Source: Methylophilales bacterium
Lineage (GTDB): Bacteria; Pseudomonadota; Gammaproteobacteria; Burkholderiales; Methylophilaceae
Assembly: GCA_013205275.1 (NCBI GenBank)
Contig: JABMNG010000142.1
Coordinates: forward strand, 1 to 21,418
DNA: 21,418 nt
Direction: 5' to 3'
The notes beneath the pieces are model-generated. The model was not told where the DNA came from. It did no database searches and was given only the letters and a program-made list of their open reading frames with translations. Below are positions 6,729-14,944 of this stretch, piece by piece (within the stretch, counting starts at the first letter, position 1; every line of letters begins with the position of its first letter). The translations under genes were made by a program, and so were the position numbers.

Positions 6729-8660
6729 CTAAAAATAATGGCGTTTAAAAGCCTCCATGGCTGCATAATCTACTAAACCTAAATCGTTATATTTTTTAGC
6801 CGTTAATCTATTCCTGTCCTCGACGCGCACCCAAAATTCTCTAGAGTCGTCGCCTTGAAACATAACGCCATCTTTCTGGGACTGATGAAAGAATATGGCA
6901 TGTCGCTTTTTAAGGACTTGATCTGGACTCATGGGGACTGCCATTTCAATTTGGTAGGGTTCCCACTCCTGCCAGGCACCACGATATAGCCATACCCAAC
7001 AATCGTTCATGTAATCCTTATTTTTTAATATTTCCAAGGTTTCAAAAAGCGCATCTAAACATACTTTGTGCGTGCCGTGTGGATCGGCTAAATCACCAGC
7101 GGCATATATTTGATGTGGCTTTATTTGTTCAATCAAACGACCCATAATATCCAAATCATCTTGAGATAGATTATTTTTTTTGATCGTCCCCGTTTCATAA
7201 AAAGGCAGGTTCAAAAAGTGGATGTTCTTATCATCTAAACCCAGATATCTCGTTGCAGCCAATGATTCACTGCGTCTAATCAGGCCTTTCAATCGTCGTG
7301 CCTCGGGAGAATCGATATCATTCTCTGTTTTTTCTTTCAAGAAATCTATAACCTTTTGAGATGCTGTAGAGTCTGGACTTAGCGCCTTTGAAATTTCAGC
7401 AAATTTCAAAGCTTCTTTATCAGACACGGCAATATTTCCAGAAGTTTGGTAAGCCACATGCACATCATGACCTTGCGCTACGAGACGATCTAAAGTACCT
7501 CCCATCGATATGACATCGTCATCTGGGTGTGGGCTAAAAATAATCACGCGTTTTTTGGGAATATTTGCGCGTTCAGGGCGATGTGTATCATCGGCATGAG
7601 GTTTTCCTCCTGGCCAACCCGTAATTGTATGCTGAATCTTATTAAACATTTTTATGTTTAAATCGTAAGCAGTGCCTTCCTGGGTCAAAAGACCAGACAT
7701 ACCATTGTTATTATAATCCTTGTCGGTTAATTTTAGAATGGATTTATTCATTAACTCGCTCAACCAGACGACTGCCTTTAATTTTAAGCTTTCATTCCAC
7801 AAACAAGAAGTGACTAACCAGGGCGTTTTCACACGCGTTAATTCTGCAGCCGCTCCTTGGTCTAAAATAAAGGTTGTATTGCCATGCATTTGCAAATAAC
7901 TGGCTGGAACTTGAGCCGAAATCTCTCCTTCTATTGTCTCTCGCAGTATTTCGGCCTTATCACCTCCCCAAGCGAGTAATACGATTCTTTTAGCACTTTT
8001 AACTGTACTTATACCCATTGTAATGGCACTTCTGGGCACATTCTCTAACCCTAAAAAAGCAGGTGACGCATCAATTCGCGTGATGTGATCGAGGATGATT
8101 TTTCTTGTACCCGAATTAAGATGCGATCCAGGCTCATTAAACCCAACGTGTCCTGTTCGTCCAATTCCTAAAAGCTGAAAATCAATACCGCCAAAAGACT
8201 TTATTTTCATTTCATAATCAACACAATAGTCATTTAAGACTTCTGCGCCGATTTTTCCATCTGGGATATGAATATTTTCAGGTCGGATATCTACATATTT
8301 AAAAAGGTGTTCCTGCATGAAATAATGGTAACTCTGGACATTACTTTTATCCATAGGATAATATTCATCGAGATTGAAAGTCACTACATTGGCGAAACTT
8401 AAATCCTCTTCTTCATGCATTCTAACAAGCTCCTCATAAACTTTAATAGGCGAAGACCCTGTTGCTAAACCCAGCACGCACAGTTCATTTAACTCAATTT
8501 TTCTCCTAATTAAGTTTGCAATCTCTTGCGCTACTGCGATGGAAGCCTCTTGAGAAGTATTAAAAATTACGTTATGAATTTTTTCAAAACGCGTCTCTTC
8601 AAATTTCCCTGCTTCGTTATATCTAATATCCATTGATCCGTTATATATATCTGCGTTCAT
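6729..8660 (-). CDS. nagB: Glucosamine-6-phosphate deaminase fused to PIG-L/LmbE-like deacetylase domain
   Basis: 643 aa, about 2.4 times a single-domain NagB. Residues 1-280 are the GlcN6P deaminase/isomerase domain: phosphate loop ATGSSP (66-71), FNLDEYY with the base-type Asp98, and GRTGHVGFNEP with His171 and Glu176. The position of Escherichia coli Asp141 is Thr169 here. After a linker, residues 370-600 form a PIG-L/LmbE N-deacetylase-like domain with the zinc motif His378-Pro-Asp-Asp and a second His pair in DPHGTH (528, 531). This fusion is common in Bacteroidota. The first domain converts GlcN6P to fructose-6-phosphate and ammonia. The second could remove N-acetyl from a sugar, but its substrate is not established here. 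It follows the symporter gene by 27 bases, so the two are probably co-transcribed. Confidence 0.93.
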   Translation of the reverse strand: MNADIYNGSMDIRYNEAGKFEETRFEKIHNVIFNTSQEASIAVAQEIANLIRRKIELNELCVLGLATGSSPIKVYEELVRMHEEEDLSFANVVTFNLDEYYPMDKSNVQSYHYFMQEHLFKYVDIRPENIHIPDGKIGAEVLNDYCVDYEMKIKSFGGIDFQLLGIGRTGHVGFNEPGSHLNSGTRKIILDHITRIDASPAFLGLENVPRSAITMGISTVKSAKRIVLLAWGGDKAEILRETIEGEISAQVPASYLQMHGNTTFILDQGAAAELTRVKTPWLVTSCLWNESLKLKAVVWLSELMNKSILKLTDKDYNNNGMSGLLTQEGTAYDLNIKMFNKIQHTITGWPGGKPHADDTHRPERANIPKKRVIIFSPHPDDDVISMGGTLDRLVAQGHDVHVAYQTSGNIAVSDKEALKFAEISKALSPDSTASQKVIDFLKEKTENDIDSPEARRLKGLIRRSESLAATRYLGLDDKNIHFLNLPFYETGTIKKNNLSQDDLDIMGRLIEQIKPHQIYAAGDLADPHGTHKVCLDALFETLEILKNKDYMNDCWVWLYRGAWQEWEPYQIEMAVPMSPDQVLKKRHAIFFHQSQKDGVMFQGDDSREFWVRVEDRNRLTAKKYNDLGLVDYAAMEAFKRHYF

Positions 8661-8687
8661 TATTTCAATCCTTAATCATGACTGGTT

Positions 8688-10502
8688 TTAAAAGATACGT
8701 TCCTTAATTTGAGCCCATTTTTTAATCAATAAAACTCCAGAAAAAATTGCCGTAATGGTGAAAAGTATCGCATAATTATATTCGCTATAAATCCAATAGC
8801 CAGTGGCAAACAGGCAACTATAAATTAAGGCACATCCTAATAACATGGCTATAATTCCTGATGGCACACTCCAACCTGCGTCAGAATCCTTTAATATCAC
8901 GCCTTCTGCTTTGGCTTCTGTAATTACTTTGGACCATCCCGGACCTCCAGGTTGTATCTTTTTGTAAAAAAGACGCAGCACATCTTTATTTTCTGGCTGG
9001 GTGATAAAAGTCGCTATGAGCCATATTATTGTTGTGACTAAAACCACCATCGGATATTCATAATAATCTTCAAAAACACCTGTCTTTGGGGCGAAAAAAT
9101 AATCGCCAAGTGGGGTCAACTTTAAACTAATTGAAATAATACCAGAAGCGAACATTGCTGTTATTTCGCTCCAGGCATTGATACGCCACCAAAACCAGCG
9201 TAAAATAAATATCAAGCCCGTTCCTGCTCCAAAGACCAATAGTACATCAAATAACTGTAAGGCGTTTTGCAACAACAAGGCCAATGACGCACTAAGCACC
9301 ATTAAAACAACCGTAGACAGTCTCCCTACAGCAACTAATTTCTTTTCCGAAGCCTCAGGGTTAATTTGTTGTTTGTAAAAATCATACACCATATAGGAAG
9401 ATCCCCAATTTAACTGAGTTGAAATGGTACTCATATAGGCCGCTAACAGTGAAGCCAAAACCAATCCCAGTAAGCCACTGGGCAGTTTGGTAAGCATCGC
9501 AGAATAGGCCAAATCATGGCCTAATTTGTTGTCTGCAACATTAGGGAAAGCTTCTTGTATACTCGCTAAATCCGGAAAAACCACTAGCGAGGCTAGAGCG
9601 ACTAATATCCAAGGCCAAGGCCGCAATGCATAATGCATGATGTTGAAGAAAAAAGTAGCACCTATGGCATGATTCTCATTTTTTGCAGCTAACATGCGTT
9701 GGGCTATATATCCTCCGCCCCCGGGTTCCGCACCGGGATACCAAGAACTCCACCATTGTACCGCTAACGGGATAATTAATAAAGTAATAATAGCCCGCTT
9801 ATCACTAAAATCTGGCAATATAGAAAGCTTACTTGCTACATTCTCGTGGGCCAATAAAGCCTCTATACCGCCCACTTCAGGAATATTTATAAGGTAATAT
9901 GCCGCACCAATAGCACCTCCCATGGCCACAAAAAACAAAACGAAATCTGTATATACGACCCCTTTAAAGCCACCCAATGCACTAAAAATAACGGTAACCA
10001 AGCCTGCACTAATAACGGTCTGCCATGGTTCCAAACCTAACATGATGCCGCCAATTTTTATAGCGGCCAAAGTAACAGCTGACATGGTGATCACATTAAA
10101 AATAACACCCAAATAAATGGCTCTAAACTTTCTTAGAAAAACTGCTGCGGGTCCTCCATATCGAAATTCATAAAATTCAATGTCAGTATTGACATTTGAT
10201 TTTCTCCACAGCCTCGCGTAAACAAAAACAGTTAATAGTCCTGTTATCAAAAAAGCCCACCACACCCAATTTCCTGAAACGCCATTGGTTCTCACAATAT
10301 CTGTAACCAAATTAGGCGTATCGGTAGAAAATGTCGTAGCGACCATTGACACACCTAGCAGCCACCAGGGCATTGTTCGTCCAGAAAGAAAAAACTCTGA
10401 AGAACTTTTACCTGATTTCTTTGAAACATAAAGTCCTATGGCAATTGTAATTGCAAAGAATAAAATAACTATTGAATAGTCTAATGTACTTAAGTTGACC
10501 AT
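8688..10502 (-). CDS. Sodium/solute symporter (SSS family), probable sugar or amino-sugar importer
   Basis: 604 aa integral membrane protein with many hydrophobic helices spread along its length. The N-terminal helix (about 8-27) opens the SSS fold. The family signature GGFKGVVYTD (177-186), close to the sodium site in transmembrane helix 5, is present. The C-terminus has extra helices after a soluble loop (about 505-545), as in longer Bacteroidota members. The protein couples sodium entry to solute uptake across the inner membrane. It is the first gene of a unit with the NagB fusion, so an amino sugar is the natural guess for cargo, but SSS specificity cannot be read from sequence. Upstream is a 374-base divergent gap with repeated GCGCTT words. 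The start is ATG at 10502. Confidence 0.88.
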   Translation of the reverse strand: MVNLSTLDYSIVILFFAITIAIGLYVSKKSGKSSSEFFLSGRTMPWWLLGVSMVATTFSTDTPNLVTDIVRTNGVSGNWVWWAFLITGLLTVFVYARLWRKSNVNTDIEFYEFRYGGPAAVFLRKFRAIYLGVIFNVITMSAVTLAAIKIGGIMLGLEPWQTVISAGLVTVIFSALGGFKGVVYTDFVLFFVAMGGAIGAAYYLINIPEVGGIEALLAHENVASKLSILPDFSDKRAIITLLIIPLAVQWWSSWYPGAEPGGGGYIAQRMLAAKNENHAIGATFFFNIMHYALRPWPWILVALASLVVFPDLASIQEAFPNVADNKLGHDLAYSAMLTKLPSGLLGLVLASLLAAYMSTISTQLNWGSSYMVYDFYKQQINPEASEKKLVAVGRLSTVVLMVLSASLALLLQNALQLFDVLLVFGAGTGLIFILRWFWWRINAWSEITAMFASGIISISLKLTPLGDYFFAPKTGVFEDYYEYPMVVLVTTIIWLIATFITQPENKDVLRLFYKKIQPGGPGWSKVITEAKAEGVILKDSDAGWSVPSGIIAMLLGCALIYSCLFATGYWIYSEYNYAILFTITAIFSGVLLIKKWAQIKERIF

Positions 10503-10876
10503 GGTTAATATACTGTTGATTGAAAAGGCTGTAACTTTAGATCAGTAACAACACTTAAAATGCACCCTAATTTACATAGTAATTTTACCGAAAGAAGACG
10601 AAAGAACACTTTTTTTAGGACAATCAATGATATACGTGTTTTTTTTCGCTTTGACCACCTGTTCTAAATTACTAAATCAAATACAAGAACGCAACGCGCT
10701 TTTGTAGCGCTTCATTTGGCTATTATAAATACACATTTCAATGCGCTTAGGACAAATACTTTTTTAGCGCTTTTTCTTTTCATATCTTGCCCATCATGCT
10801 ATGCTGACCCGATCAATTATATGGACTCAGTCCGCATTGTGAGAAGAAATACTGAGTTAATTACATTTAAACTATC
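10503..10876. promoter_or_regulatory. Divergent intergenic regulatory region with GCGCTT words
   Basis: This AT-rich 374-base gap separates the symporter (minus) from the 141-aa orphan (plus). It must hold promoters for both, although I cannot find a clean TTTG/TAnnTTTG pair on either strand. Four copies of GCGCTT start at 10696, 10707, 10743 and 10767. The second and fourth lie in the palindrome AGCGCT, and the first two are 11 bases apart, one helix turn. That arrangement suggests a binding site for a dimeric regulator, possibly LacI- or GntR-like, but no regulator gene is in the window. I see no coding frame in this gap. Confidence 0.35.
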
Positions 10877-11302
10877 ATGATTTTCAATACCAGTTATACC
10901 AACAAAGAATTTGATCAAGAGACCGACTCACTTGTAGGCCCTGCCTTTGCGTTGATTCAAAAATTGATCAATGGCCCCAAGGGCTCTAATCGCCTTATCA
11001 TTGATGGATTCAGCCCTAAGTTTCATGCTCAAATTAAGAACACGTCATCACTCAATTATGCCAATATCGAGTTAAGGCCAAAAGGGATCATTGTACACCT
11101 GACACAAAACTTAGAACGCTTTGCTTGGGTCATCCCATTCTATCGGTTGGTTATATACAACAACGCGACCTTCAGTATTCATAGTGACGGCCAATTTCTC
11201 CAATTAAGAAAGGACAAGCATTACCGCAGCGCCAAAAGATTTATAGAACACATGGCGCAAGCTAAAATTGATTTTTTAAATCTCGATTATTACCAAGGAT
11301 AA
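10877..11302 (+). CDS. Hypothetical protein, 141 aa, cytoplasmic
   Basis: No signal peptide, membrane segment or recognised domain. The protein mixes polar and hydrophobic segments in a pattern suggesting alternating beta strands (about 40-110, for example IELRPKGIIVHL and WVIPFYRLVIY), followed by a C-terminal helix (about 113-132, YRSAKRFIEHMAQ). That is compatible with a small alpha/beta or PH-like fold, but this is only an impression. It starts with ATG at 10877, is single-gene, and ends before a weak terminator at 11349-11371. It shares the upstream gap with the amino-sugar symporter unit, so common regulation is possible. It is most likely a Flavobacteriaceae orphan of unknown function. 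Confidence 0.75.
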   Translation: MIFNTSYTNKEFDQETDSLVGPAFALIQKLINGPKGSNRLIIDGFSPKFHAQIKNTSSLNYANIELRPKGIIVHLTQNLERFAWVIPFYRLVIYNNATFSIHSDGQFLQLRKDKHYRSAKRFIEHMAQAKIDFLNLDYYQG

Positions 11303-11348
11303 ACATCCCTCTGTTTTATTAATGGATATACAAACCATAAATATCCTT

Positions 11349-11371
11349 GCCGATTACAAATCGTTTTTTTT
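11349..11371 (+). terminator. Short terminator after the 141-aa gene
   Basis: CGATT (11351-11355) pairs with AATCG (11359-11363) around loop ACA, and T8 follows at once. The stem has only five pairs, so strength is uncertain, but the position 47 bases after the stop fits. Confidence 0.45.
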
Positions 11372-11483
11372 AAGCTAGGCCCATCCTAACATATTCAAAA
11401 CCACTAGAGATAGAATCCATAAAACATAAGCGCATTTGAGCAGGTTTGCTTGAAGGCATCAATCTCAATCGTACTATTTTGAT

Positions 11484-11520
11484 AAAAAAAACCCACAGAC
11501 TATGCCTGTGGGTCTTTTTT
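11484..11520. terminator. Bidirectional terminator after the protease gene
   Basis: ACCCACAG (11491-11498) pairs exactly with CTGTGGGT (11506-11513) around a 7-base loop. It has an A-run on the left and T6 on the right. On the minus strand it ends the subtilisin-like protease gene, whose stop is at 11540. On the plus strand it can back up the weak terminator of the 141-aa gene. Confidence 0.85.
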
Positions 11521-11539
11521 AAGAATTAATGTAGTTCTG

Positions 11540-14020
11540 TTAACGCTTCACTAATTTGAGATTAGCTACGGAGCCTTCACGGAAGACACGAACAAAATAT
11601 GTTCCTGAGGCTAGGCCTGTCACATCCACTTGGGCTTGGTTGCTGTTCACTGTCATATTTTGAACGGATTGCCCAAGAATATTACGGATCTCAAGTTTCT
11701 CAATTGGTGCGTTAGACGCCACGGTAAACTGGTGCTCCGCTGGGTTTGGATACAAACTAAGCCCCATTGATTCTTGGCTTGTGACACCAAGCACTCCTGC
11801 TACAGTAAAAGTAAATGGCTGAGAGAACTCACCCTGAGCACATTGTGTATTGCCCCGCACGCGCCACCAGTAGGTGTATCCTTCTTGCATGCCTAAGACC
11901 AAGGATGCATTAGACGTACTACTCTGAGCGAATTCAACATCAGTAAAGTCACTATTTCTAGAAACTTCTAAGTCGTAACTGGTCACAAATTGACCCTCAT
12001 CGGTCCAAGATAATGAATATACGATCGGTATGTCAATAGCTTCATCAGCAGGAACTAATAAATCTGAAACCGGCACATCTGCACTAGATGTACCGAGCAC
12101 GGTAATCACCACAGGAAATTCTTGTGTTTCGTTCACGCCAATAACACTTACCATAAAGGCATAGTCTCCCATGCTCAGGTTATTGATTCCAGTAAGCTCT
12201 AAAGTACTGGTGCCTTCTGTATTCATTGTGGGGTCAGAAAACACCCCCGTCACACCCGATGGCAGACCAGAAGTGCTGAATGTAACCCCATCGGTATATC
12301 CATTTAAGGGCAAAAAGTCAACCGCTACAGTTGCTGTGTCATCGCCTTCACATCCAAAAACACGTCCATTGTGTGTAGAAGCAAAGAAATCGTTCACATC
12401 TAATCCCGTAATTATAATGGATACGGCTTGTTCTCCATCAAAAAGATTAGCGGTCTTGTGGCTTATAGAAACAAAATACGCGCCTAAGGCTCCGGGGATT
12501 TCAATCTTTTCAATATTATCAACGATATTATCACCAGTAGTAGCCGCAGCCGCAAAGTTGGCTGGATCTAATTTCCATGGCTCGTAAACTGTCCCGTTTG
12601 TTGCGGTCAAACGCAGGTCCAAGTCATTAATAAGCATTGGTGTAGGATCATCTTCACTACTAGCATTACCCGGCAACATAACACCTGGTGCATCCGTCCA
12701 AGTGATCGAGGCCATCAAATCATCTGTTCCATTAGCATTCACGGCAAAACTCATTGTTTCACCTGAAGCCAATGCATCTTCGATAATAAAAGATCCTGTA
12801 TTCATCGCACTTATAGCTTCGGCACCACGTTGCACATTGAGCAAGCCCCAACCAAATCGATAATCTGGGCCATCAGCAGAACCAGTTTCATCGGCCGTAT
12901 GAAGTGCTAAACCTCTCAATGAGGCACTGGTCATATAGCTATTATTTAATTGATTGTAGTGTTGTTGCAGTAAAATCAAACTGCCTGCCACGTTTGGACT
13001 GGCCATTGATGTTCCACTATAATTAGCATAAGCTTGATCAGATCCAGCTAAGGACGAATACATATTGACGCCTTTACCAGATATATCTGGTTTCACACGG
13101 CCGTCGTCTGTTGGTCCCCAGCTGCTAAAGCTAGACATACCTACACTATTGGGGCCAGTGTAGTTTAGTACTTCAAAAACCGCAGCGACAACTAAGTTAT
13201 TTTTAGCAGTCCCCATATCCGTAAGGTAGTCAAAACCACTATCCCCAGTATTTACGCCACTTTGACGATCATTTCCTGCAGAAACCACTGGCAAATAATA
13301 TGGAGCGTTATAGGTGATATTGTCCATTCCTCGAGCATCTCCGTCATAATATCCTAAACGCCACAAAGGCAAGTTTTGAATACCTGCTCCATAAGAATGA
13401 TTTGAGACCAATAAGCCCTCACCTGCTGCTGTAATCATTTCTGGGTAATCACTGAACCAATCGTATGCCCATAAGGTTCCCTCGGGTAGCATCCCTTTGG
13501 CCGCACCATTAACAACATCTCCATTACCAATCATTGTCCCAGCGACGTGTGTTGCATGATCACCTGTACCTGCCGCGCCGTCTCTTTGGTCCACGCGTCC
13601 ATCAAGTAATTGATGTGTCCCGCGAACGCCGCCACCATCCCACTCTCCGACGATCATATTCTCACCGTTGAGGTCAAGATTAGAGATTCCTCCTGTATGT
13701 AAGGTATTGGCTCTAGTGGTTATTCCTCCTTCGCGATTATGCGTCACGCGATACTTCGGGCGTCCGTCTTCATAAACGCCAATCAAAGAGGCCATAGCAC
13801 CTGCTTCAGACTCTATGGTCATAGGCCAATTATAAATTGCGGCCAACTCAATCGCACGCGCTTTGCTTTGTGCTTCAGTGTTGGTAAATTCTGTTTTCAG
13901 CGCCTCTAATTTATCCATATCGTAATGGCTTACAATCTGTGCGCGCTCGGCTGGGGTTTGGGCCACCGCAAAAGCAGAAACCAAAACAAGAGCCATAAAA
14001 ATTTGTGTTGTTTTTGTCAT
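11540..14020 (-). CDS. Secreted subtilisin-like serine protease (S8) with T9SS tail
   Basis: 826 aa. A signal peptide (about 1-20, ending Ala-Val-Ala before Gln21) is followed by a short pro-region. The S8 domain has catalytic Asp128 (EWDGGG), His155 (DHATHVAG) and Ser338 (GTSMASP), and the oxyanion Asn250 (SAGND). A beta-rich domain follows (about 405-545, ITWTDAPG...LINDLDLRL), like the C-terminal domain of Kp-43-type subtilases. Next come an Ig/Fn3-like stretch (about 560-740) and a T9SS type A sorting tail (about 755-826, LSLYPNPAEHQFTV...GTYFVRV). All catalytic residues are present, so it should be an active extracellular protease that feeds peptide nutrition or processes surface proteins. 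It lies 60 bases behind the ROK kinase gene on the same strand and has its own AT-rich upstream stretch, so it may have a separate promoter. Confidence 0.95.
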   Translation of the reverse strand: MTKTTQIFMALVLVSAFAVAQTPAERAQIVSHYDMDKLEALKTEFTNTEAQSKARAIELAAIYNWPMTIESEAGAMASLIGVYEDGRPKYRVTHNREGGITTRANTLHTGGISNLDLNGENMIVGEWDGGGVRGTHQLLDGRVDQRDGAAGTGDHATHVAGTMIGNGDVVNGAAKGMLPEGTLWAYDWFSDYPEMITAAGEGLLVSNHSYGAGIQNLPLWRLGYYDGDARGMDNITYNAPYYLPVVSAGNDRQSGVNTGDSGFDYLTDMGTAKNNLVVAAVFEVLNYTGPNSVGMSSFSSWGPTDDGRVKPDISGKGVNMYSSLAGSDQAYANYSGTSMASPNVAGSLILLQQHYNQLNNSYMTSASLRGLALHTADETGSADGPDYRFGWGLLNVQRGAEAISAMNTGSFIIEDALASGETMSFAVNANGTDDLMASITWTDAPGVMLPGNASSEDDPTPMLINDLDLRLTATNGTVYEPWKLDPANFAAAATTGDNIVDNIEKIEIPGALGAYFVSISHKTANLFDGEQAVSIIITGLDVNDFFASTHNGRVFGCEGDDTATVAVDFLPLNGYTDGVTFSTSGLPSGVTGVFSDPTMNTEGTSTLELTGINNLSMGDYAFMVSVIGVNETQEFPVVITVLGTSSADVPVSDLLVPADEAIDIPIVYSLSWTDEGQFVTSYDLEVSRNSDFTDVEFAQSSTSNASLVLGMQEGYTYWWRVRGNTQCAQGEFSQPFTFTVAGVLGVTSQESMGLSLYPNPAEHQFTVASNAPIEKLEIRNILGQSVQNMTVNSNQAQVDVTGLASGTYFVRVFREGSVANLKLVKR

Positions 14021-14080
14021 CTTATTTTTTTTTCTAAATTACAAAACAAATCCATATTGGACAATGCTTGTCTCATGAAT

Positions 14081-14932
14081 TTAACATTGATCAGAGGCTA
14101 ACAGAGCAACTGCGCCAAGTAGAGCACTGTTCATCGTGGGGCTTTGGCGCAAAGCAAAATGATCCAGCTGTTTTTTATAAGGAAATGCGGCGATAGAAGA
14201 CGCCAACGAGGCAGAGAAGAATGGCCACGCCTTTACAATAGAGCCTCCGAAAATGACGCCCTCAGGCGCCAATAAAGAAAGGACCACTTTAACTGCCTCG
14301 CCCAGGTGGTGCCCATAAGTCTTATAGGCTTCAAGCGCAAAAGCGTCACCTTGCTGGGCCCTGATGTAGAGCTCAGCAGCAGAGGCTTCATAATTATTAG
14401 TGAAGAAGAAGCTCGCTGTATACTGCTCAATAATTCCCTTTTTATAGGGCAACATACCAAGCTCTCCAGCACCGCTAAGCACTCCTTTATAAAGCTGATT
14501 ATTAATGACAATACCCATGCCTAAACCAGTCCCCAAAGTAATACCTACAAAGTTTTTCCAATCTTTGGCTGCGCCATAGCGGAGTTCGCCGAATGCAAAA
14601 CAATGGGCATCATTATTGAGCATCACAGGCACCTTAAATTGTTTGTTCATGATTTCGGCCAGCGGCAAACCACACCAAGCAGGAATATTTTGTAAGTCCA
14701 CGATCAGGCCCCGCTCAGAATCCACAATACCGGGAACCCCAACGCCAATACCCATTATATCCTCTCGCCACAGATCCTTTATCCCCGCAAACAATTGAAT
14801 CAACAGTGTTTTCGACGCGACTTTTGGATCGATTTCTATATTTCTTTCTTGCGTCACCGTTCCTTCCACCACAAGGCCATACTTAAATGAAGAAGCCCCA
14901 ATATCAATACCTAAATACACTGCATCATTCAT
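14081..14932 (-). CDS. ROK-family sugar kinase (glucokinase-like)
   Basis: 283 aa, cytoplasmic. The ATP-binding phosphate-1 motif is LGIDIGASSFKYGL (7-20). The catalytic Asp is Asp108 in LNNDAH, and the phosphate-2 region GTGLGMGIV starts at 134. The family's usual Gly-Glu-x-Gly-His plus CxCGxxGC zinc motif is replaced by GELGM (156-160) followed by a stretch with no cysteines. It should therefore be a zinc-free ROK kinase, a form I recall from Bacteroidota. There is no helix-turn-helix region, so it is a kinase and not a ROK repressor. The gene lies 12 bases behind the MFS transporter gene. The likely role is to phosphorylate the imported sugar, probably glucose given the GH16 enzyme nearby; mannose or GlcNAc remain possible. 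Confidence 0.9.
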   Translation of the reverse strand: MNDAVYLGIDIGASSFKYGLVVEGTVTQERNIEIDPKVASKTLLIQLFAGIKDLWREDIMGIGVGVPGIVDSERGLIVDLQNIPAWCGLPLAEIMNKQFKVPVMLNNDAHCFAFGELRYGAAKDWKNFVGITLGTGLGMGIVINNQLYKGVLSGAGELGMLPYKKGIIEQYTASFFFTNNYEASAAELYIRAQQGDAFALEAYKTYGHHLGEAVKVVLSLLAPEGVIFGGSIVKAWPFFSASLASSIAAFPYKKQLDHFALRQSPTMNSALLGAVALLASDQC

Positions 14933-14944
14933 ATGATCAATTCG

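Noticed and set aside
11324..11400. An 18-codon frame from ATG (MDIQTINILADYKSFF) after the 141-aa gene
   Set aside because: Very short, runs into the terminator hairpin, no sign of conservation.
12171..12587. 138-aa plus-strand frame opposite the S8 protease gene
   Set aside because: Antisense to a clear coding gene, with Ser/Pro/Val-rich composition typical of a reverse-strand shadow.
14081..14932. ROK protein considered as a transcriptional repressor (NagC/Mlc type)
   Set aside because: No N-terminal helix-turn-helix; the protein begins directly with the ATP-binding motif, so it is a kinase.
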